Shown here one piece after another: positions 61,983 to 64,000 of a stretch of 64,000 nt of DNA. Source of the stretch: Halobacillus mangrovi (GTDB lineage Bacteria > Bacillota > Bacilli > Bacillales > Halobacillaceae); assembly GCF_002097535.1 (NCBI RefSeq), contig NZ_CP020772.1:868001-932000 (forward strand), written 5' to 3'. A model generated the notes under the pieces. That model did no database searches, was not told the origin of the DNA, and saw only the letters and a program-made list of their open reading frames with translations. Position numbers and translations under genes: made by a program. The first letter of the stretch is position 1. Every line of letters starts with the position of its first letter.

Positions 61983-63671
61983 TTAACCTTTCTTAATCCA
62001 TTTGAATCCGTAGCGGGGAAGGGTAATCGTTCCACTTGCGTCGCGATTTTCTACTAGATTAATCCCTTCAAACGGCAGAGGAATCGTTACCTCTTCTCGA
62101 GATGTGTTAACAGCGAAGAATACCTGATCCCCTGTCTCTTGATTGTATCGCACTAATGCAAACACTCTCTCATCGATCTCAAGTACCTCTTGATCGGCAT
62201 AAGGAGAAAATGCAGGCTCCCCTTGTCTTACTCCAATCATTTCTTTTAACCCTGTGAAAATCCCATTTCTTCTTGTATCATCATTTAGTTCTTTACGAAT
62301 TCGTTGAAGCTCAAGTTTTTCTCGGTTAATCCTCCGAGGGATTCCGGAATTGTTCAATCCTTCGTAGTCATTCTTCGATCCGAGTAAGGAATGATAGTAA
62401 ATGGCAGGTACACCAATGACGGAGAGTAAAATCGAGTGAGCTGCAAGCATCTTCACGACTTCGTCTTCTTCGGTTACATCTTCGCCTTCATTTTTTAGCG
62501 CTTCTGAGTAATTGATGTTCAATTCATAAACAGATTGGCTTCCGTCCGGATTACTCTTATAGGAAACTTCTCCACCATTTCGTTTCACCTGATCAACGAG
62601 TTCCTGCTTCTCATCTTCTGACAAAATACCTTCGGTCGGGCGCATACCGATTCCATCGTGACTGGCCAGGAAATTAAAGTAGGTTGCCTCATTTGATACT
62701 TTATCAATCGTCTTCGCCCAGTCCGTAAGCTTCTTGGCATTGTGTTTCATAAAGCTGTAGAGCACAAGAGGCGGCAGGGTGAACTGATAGACCATGTTCG
62801 CTTCATTTGTCCCATCACCGAAATAGCTGATGTTTTCTTTGTGCGGGACGTTCGTTTCGGTAATGATCTGTGTGTTCGGCTGAAAAGCATTGATCACGGT
62901 GTGCCACAGCTTAATAATTTCATGCGCTTGCGGCAGGTGGATACACGTCGTGCCCGATTCTTTCCATATAAACCCGATGGCATCAAGCCGGATGCTCGTG
63001 CCACCCTGGTGAGCGTAATCAAGAAGAATGTCTGTCATTTCCAACAATACAGGGAAATGCTTAAAGTTTACATCCACCTGGTCCTTACTAAACGTCGTCC
63101 AGGCTGTTTTTGTGCCATCATGGCCTTCATATTCATGGAACAATGGCGACGTGCGTGGACGGACAACCTGACTCGCATCAAACGAATCATCGTTAGGAAT
63201 GAAAAAATCTTTGAACTTTGGATCTTCATTCAGATAGCCCTGGAACCATTCACTTGACTGAGACATGTGGTTGGCAACGAAATCGAACATCATCCGGTAA
63301 TCCTTAGAAAAGGAGCGAATGTCGCCCCAATCCCCAAGATCAGGATGGATTTTTCGGTAATCGGTTACCGAAAATCCATCGTCTGACGTATAGGGAAACA
63401 TAGGAAGTAAGTGAACGTCGGTAATTGCATCGCCAACTTCTTCTTTCAAAAAGCGCTGAAGAGCAGGCAAAGTCGGCTTACCCTCTTCATAAATGCTGTC
63501 ACCATAAGTGATCAAATACACATTTTTCTCCGCAGGTGCTGCTGGTGTAATCCATTCCTTTTCTGACCATTGGGCAATCAAATGCTCGAACTGGCGGAGA
63601 TCTTCGGCACGAACCTCCCCGTAAATTTCCTCTAAGTGGCTTTCGATTTTATTCATTAACTCCTGGCTCAT
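61983..63671 (-). CDS. GH13 subfamily 18 glycoside phosphorylase, probably glucosylglycerate phosphorylase
   Basis: A protein of 562 residues with a TIM barrel of the sucrose phosphorylase group: VHLLPMFPYTSDDGFSVTDY, MFDFVANHMSQSSEWF, SIRLDAIGFIWKESGTTC with nucleophile Asp230, TETNVPHKENISYFG with acid/base Glu272, and NFLASHDGIGMRP. It has no signal peptide. Members of this subfamily cleave sucrose, sucrose-6-phosphate or glucosylglycerate with phosphate. The adjoining glycerate kinase and GH38 genes favour glucosylglycerate, giving glucose-1-phosphate and glycerate. The exact substrate is inferred. The start overlaps the upstream GH38 stop by 4 bases. Confidence 0.82.
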   Translation of the reverse strand: MSQELMNKIESHLEEIYGEVRAEDLRQFEHLIAQWSEKEWITPAAPAEKNVYLITYGDSIYEEGKPTLPALQRFLKEEVGDAITDVHLLPMFPYTSDDGFSVTDYRKIHPDLGDWGDIRSFSKDYRMMFDFVANHMSQSSEWFQGYLNEDPKFKDFFIPNDDSFDASQVVRPRTSPLFHEYEGHDGTKTAWTTFSKDQVDVNFKHFPVLLEMTDILLDYAHQGGTSIRLDAIGFIWKESGTTCIHLPQAHEIIKLWHTVINAFQPNTQIITETNVPHKENISYFGDGTNEANMVYQFTLPPLVLYSFMKHNAKKLTDWAKTIDKVSNEATYFNFLASHDGIGMRPTEGILSEDEKQELVDQVKRNGGEVSYKSNPDGSQSVYELNINYSEALKNEGEDVTEEDEVVKMLAAHSILLSVIGVPAIYYHSLLGSKNDYEGLNNSGIPRRINREKLELQRIRKELNDDTRRNGIFTGLKEMIGVRQGEPAFSPYADQEVLEIDERVFALVRYNQETGDQVFFAVNTSREEVTIPLPFEGINLVENRDASGTITLPRYGFKWIKKG

Positions 63672-64000
63672 AAGGAAAGGTCTCCTTCCACAGAAAATTG
63701 AATCGTTTGGAATCCTTTAGCGGGTACAGTGAGAGGCGCATCGTCTATAGTCACTTCTGCTAAGTTGACCCTTTTAAGGTTTCCGATAAGATCCCCACGC
63801 ACATCCATTTCAACGGAATGATGGGTAGGATTATAGACACGCATGATAATGTTTTTCCCGTCATGGGCTTGTTTTACAGCACTTACAAAAAGGTTTTCGT
63901 TGTCTAGCGTTACTAGCGAATATTCACCTGGGAGGCGTTTCACTGGCTGTGGAATCTCAAACCGATCCAGTCTCTCTTCGAATGTGTTGAGAGATTGATG
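63668..64000 (-). CDS. GH38 alpha-mannosidase family protein (partial, C-terminus)
   Basis: Only the last 110 residues lie in the window; the frame is open to the right edge. The segment LPGEYSLVTLDNENLFVSAV followed by KQAHDGKNIIMRVYNPTHHS is the typical C-terminal beta domain of family 38 alpha-mannosidases, including mannosylglycerate hydrolases. With the phosphorylase and glycerate kinase behind it, mannosylglycerate (a compatible solute) is a likely substrate. The ATGA overlap shows tight coupling with the phosphorylase gene. Confidence 0.75.
   Translation of the reverse strand, partial: HQSLNTFEERLDRFEIPQPVKRLPGEYSLVTLDNENLFVSAVKQAHDGKNIIMRVYNPTHHSVEMDVRGDLIGNLKRVNLAEVTIDDAPLTVPAKGFQTIQFSVEGDLSL

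Noticed and set aside
63668..63943. A separate 91-residue protein starting with GTG at 63943
   Set aside because: The frame stays open to the window edge, and the sequence is the C-terminal domain of a GH38 enzyme, so it is part of a longer gene.

Overview
The window looks like chromosomal DNA of a moderately halophilic, spore-forming member of the Bacillaceae, close to Halobacillus (inference). The signs are low-to-mid GC, Bacillus-type strong AGGAGG ribosome sites with frequent TTG and GTG starts, GerP-like spore genes, a B. subtilis-type hut operon with HutP, KtrD-type potassium uptake, SLH surface proteins, several secreted metalloproteases, and genes that fit breakdown of glycerate-type compatible solutes. 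No rRNA, tRNA, CRISPR array, prophage block or transposase gene was seen.

Layout. 1-1.6 kb: GerP-like spore genes, a decayed Hsp20 gene and an intact Hsp20. 1.7-5.8 kb: a ThuA/Gfo-Idh-MocA/sugar isomerase operon behind a perfect 28-bp palindrome and a cre site. 6-13.9 kb: an M6 protease, an SLH-anchored 5'-nucleotidase divergent from an SLH-CAP protein, a 33-aa membrane peptide, an ECF sigma factor and a second-type ClpP. 14-20 kb: hutPHUIG with cre and a HutP-controlled terminator. 20-30 kb: small peptides, KtrD, a LysR regulator, an acyl-CoA thioesterase, membrane proteins, a CPA1 antiporter, an LCP protein, a ROK kinase and a lipoprotein. 30-48 kb: a galactoside island with a ROK repressor, an ABC importer without its ATPase, two GH36 alpha-galactosidases, an SSS symporter, an AraC regulator, galK-galE-galT and a GH42 beta-galactosidase. 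48-54 kb: an M4 protease, a cobalamin riboswitch in front of a second acyl-CoA thioesterase, and glcD-glcF. 54-61 kb: an LVIVD protein, a DsbA-like protein, a heme-oxidase-like membrane protein, an M15 endolysin-like enzyme and an acetate permease operon. 61-64 kb: glycerate kinase, a GH13_18 phosphorylase and the end of a GH38 gene, probably one operon for glycosylglycerate breakdown.

How the genes work together. The 30-48 kb island could import raffinose, stachyose, melibiose or galactomannan oligomers, release galactose inside the cell with GH36 and GH42 enzymes, and feed it through the Leloir pathway. Three copies of one AT-rich operator suggest that the ROK protein controls the importer. 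cre-like sites near the hut, thuA, galactoside and acetate genes point to CcpA control.

The most unusual content is non-coding. (1) A family of near-identical hairpins, core arm CCTCAGGTCATCCAG, occurs twelve times in 64 kb, mostly just after genes but also in a divergent promoter region and as half copies. (2) A second family of about 120 bp occurs three times, each copy closed by outer arms whose sequence differs between copies but is self-complementary. (3) A complete cobalamin riboswitch with its own terminator sits directly upstream of an acyl-CoA thioesterase, a target I do not know for this class.
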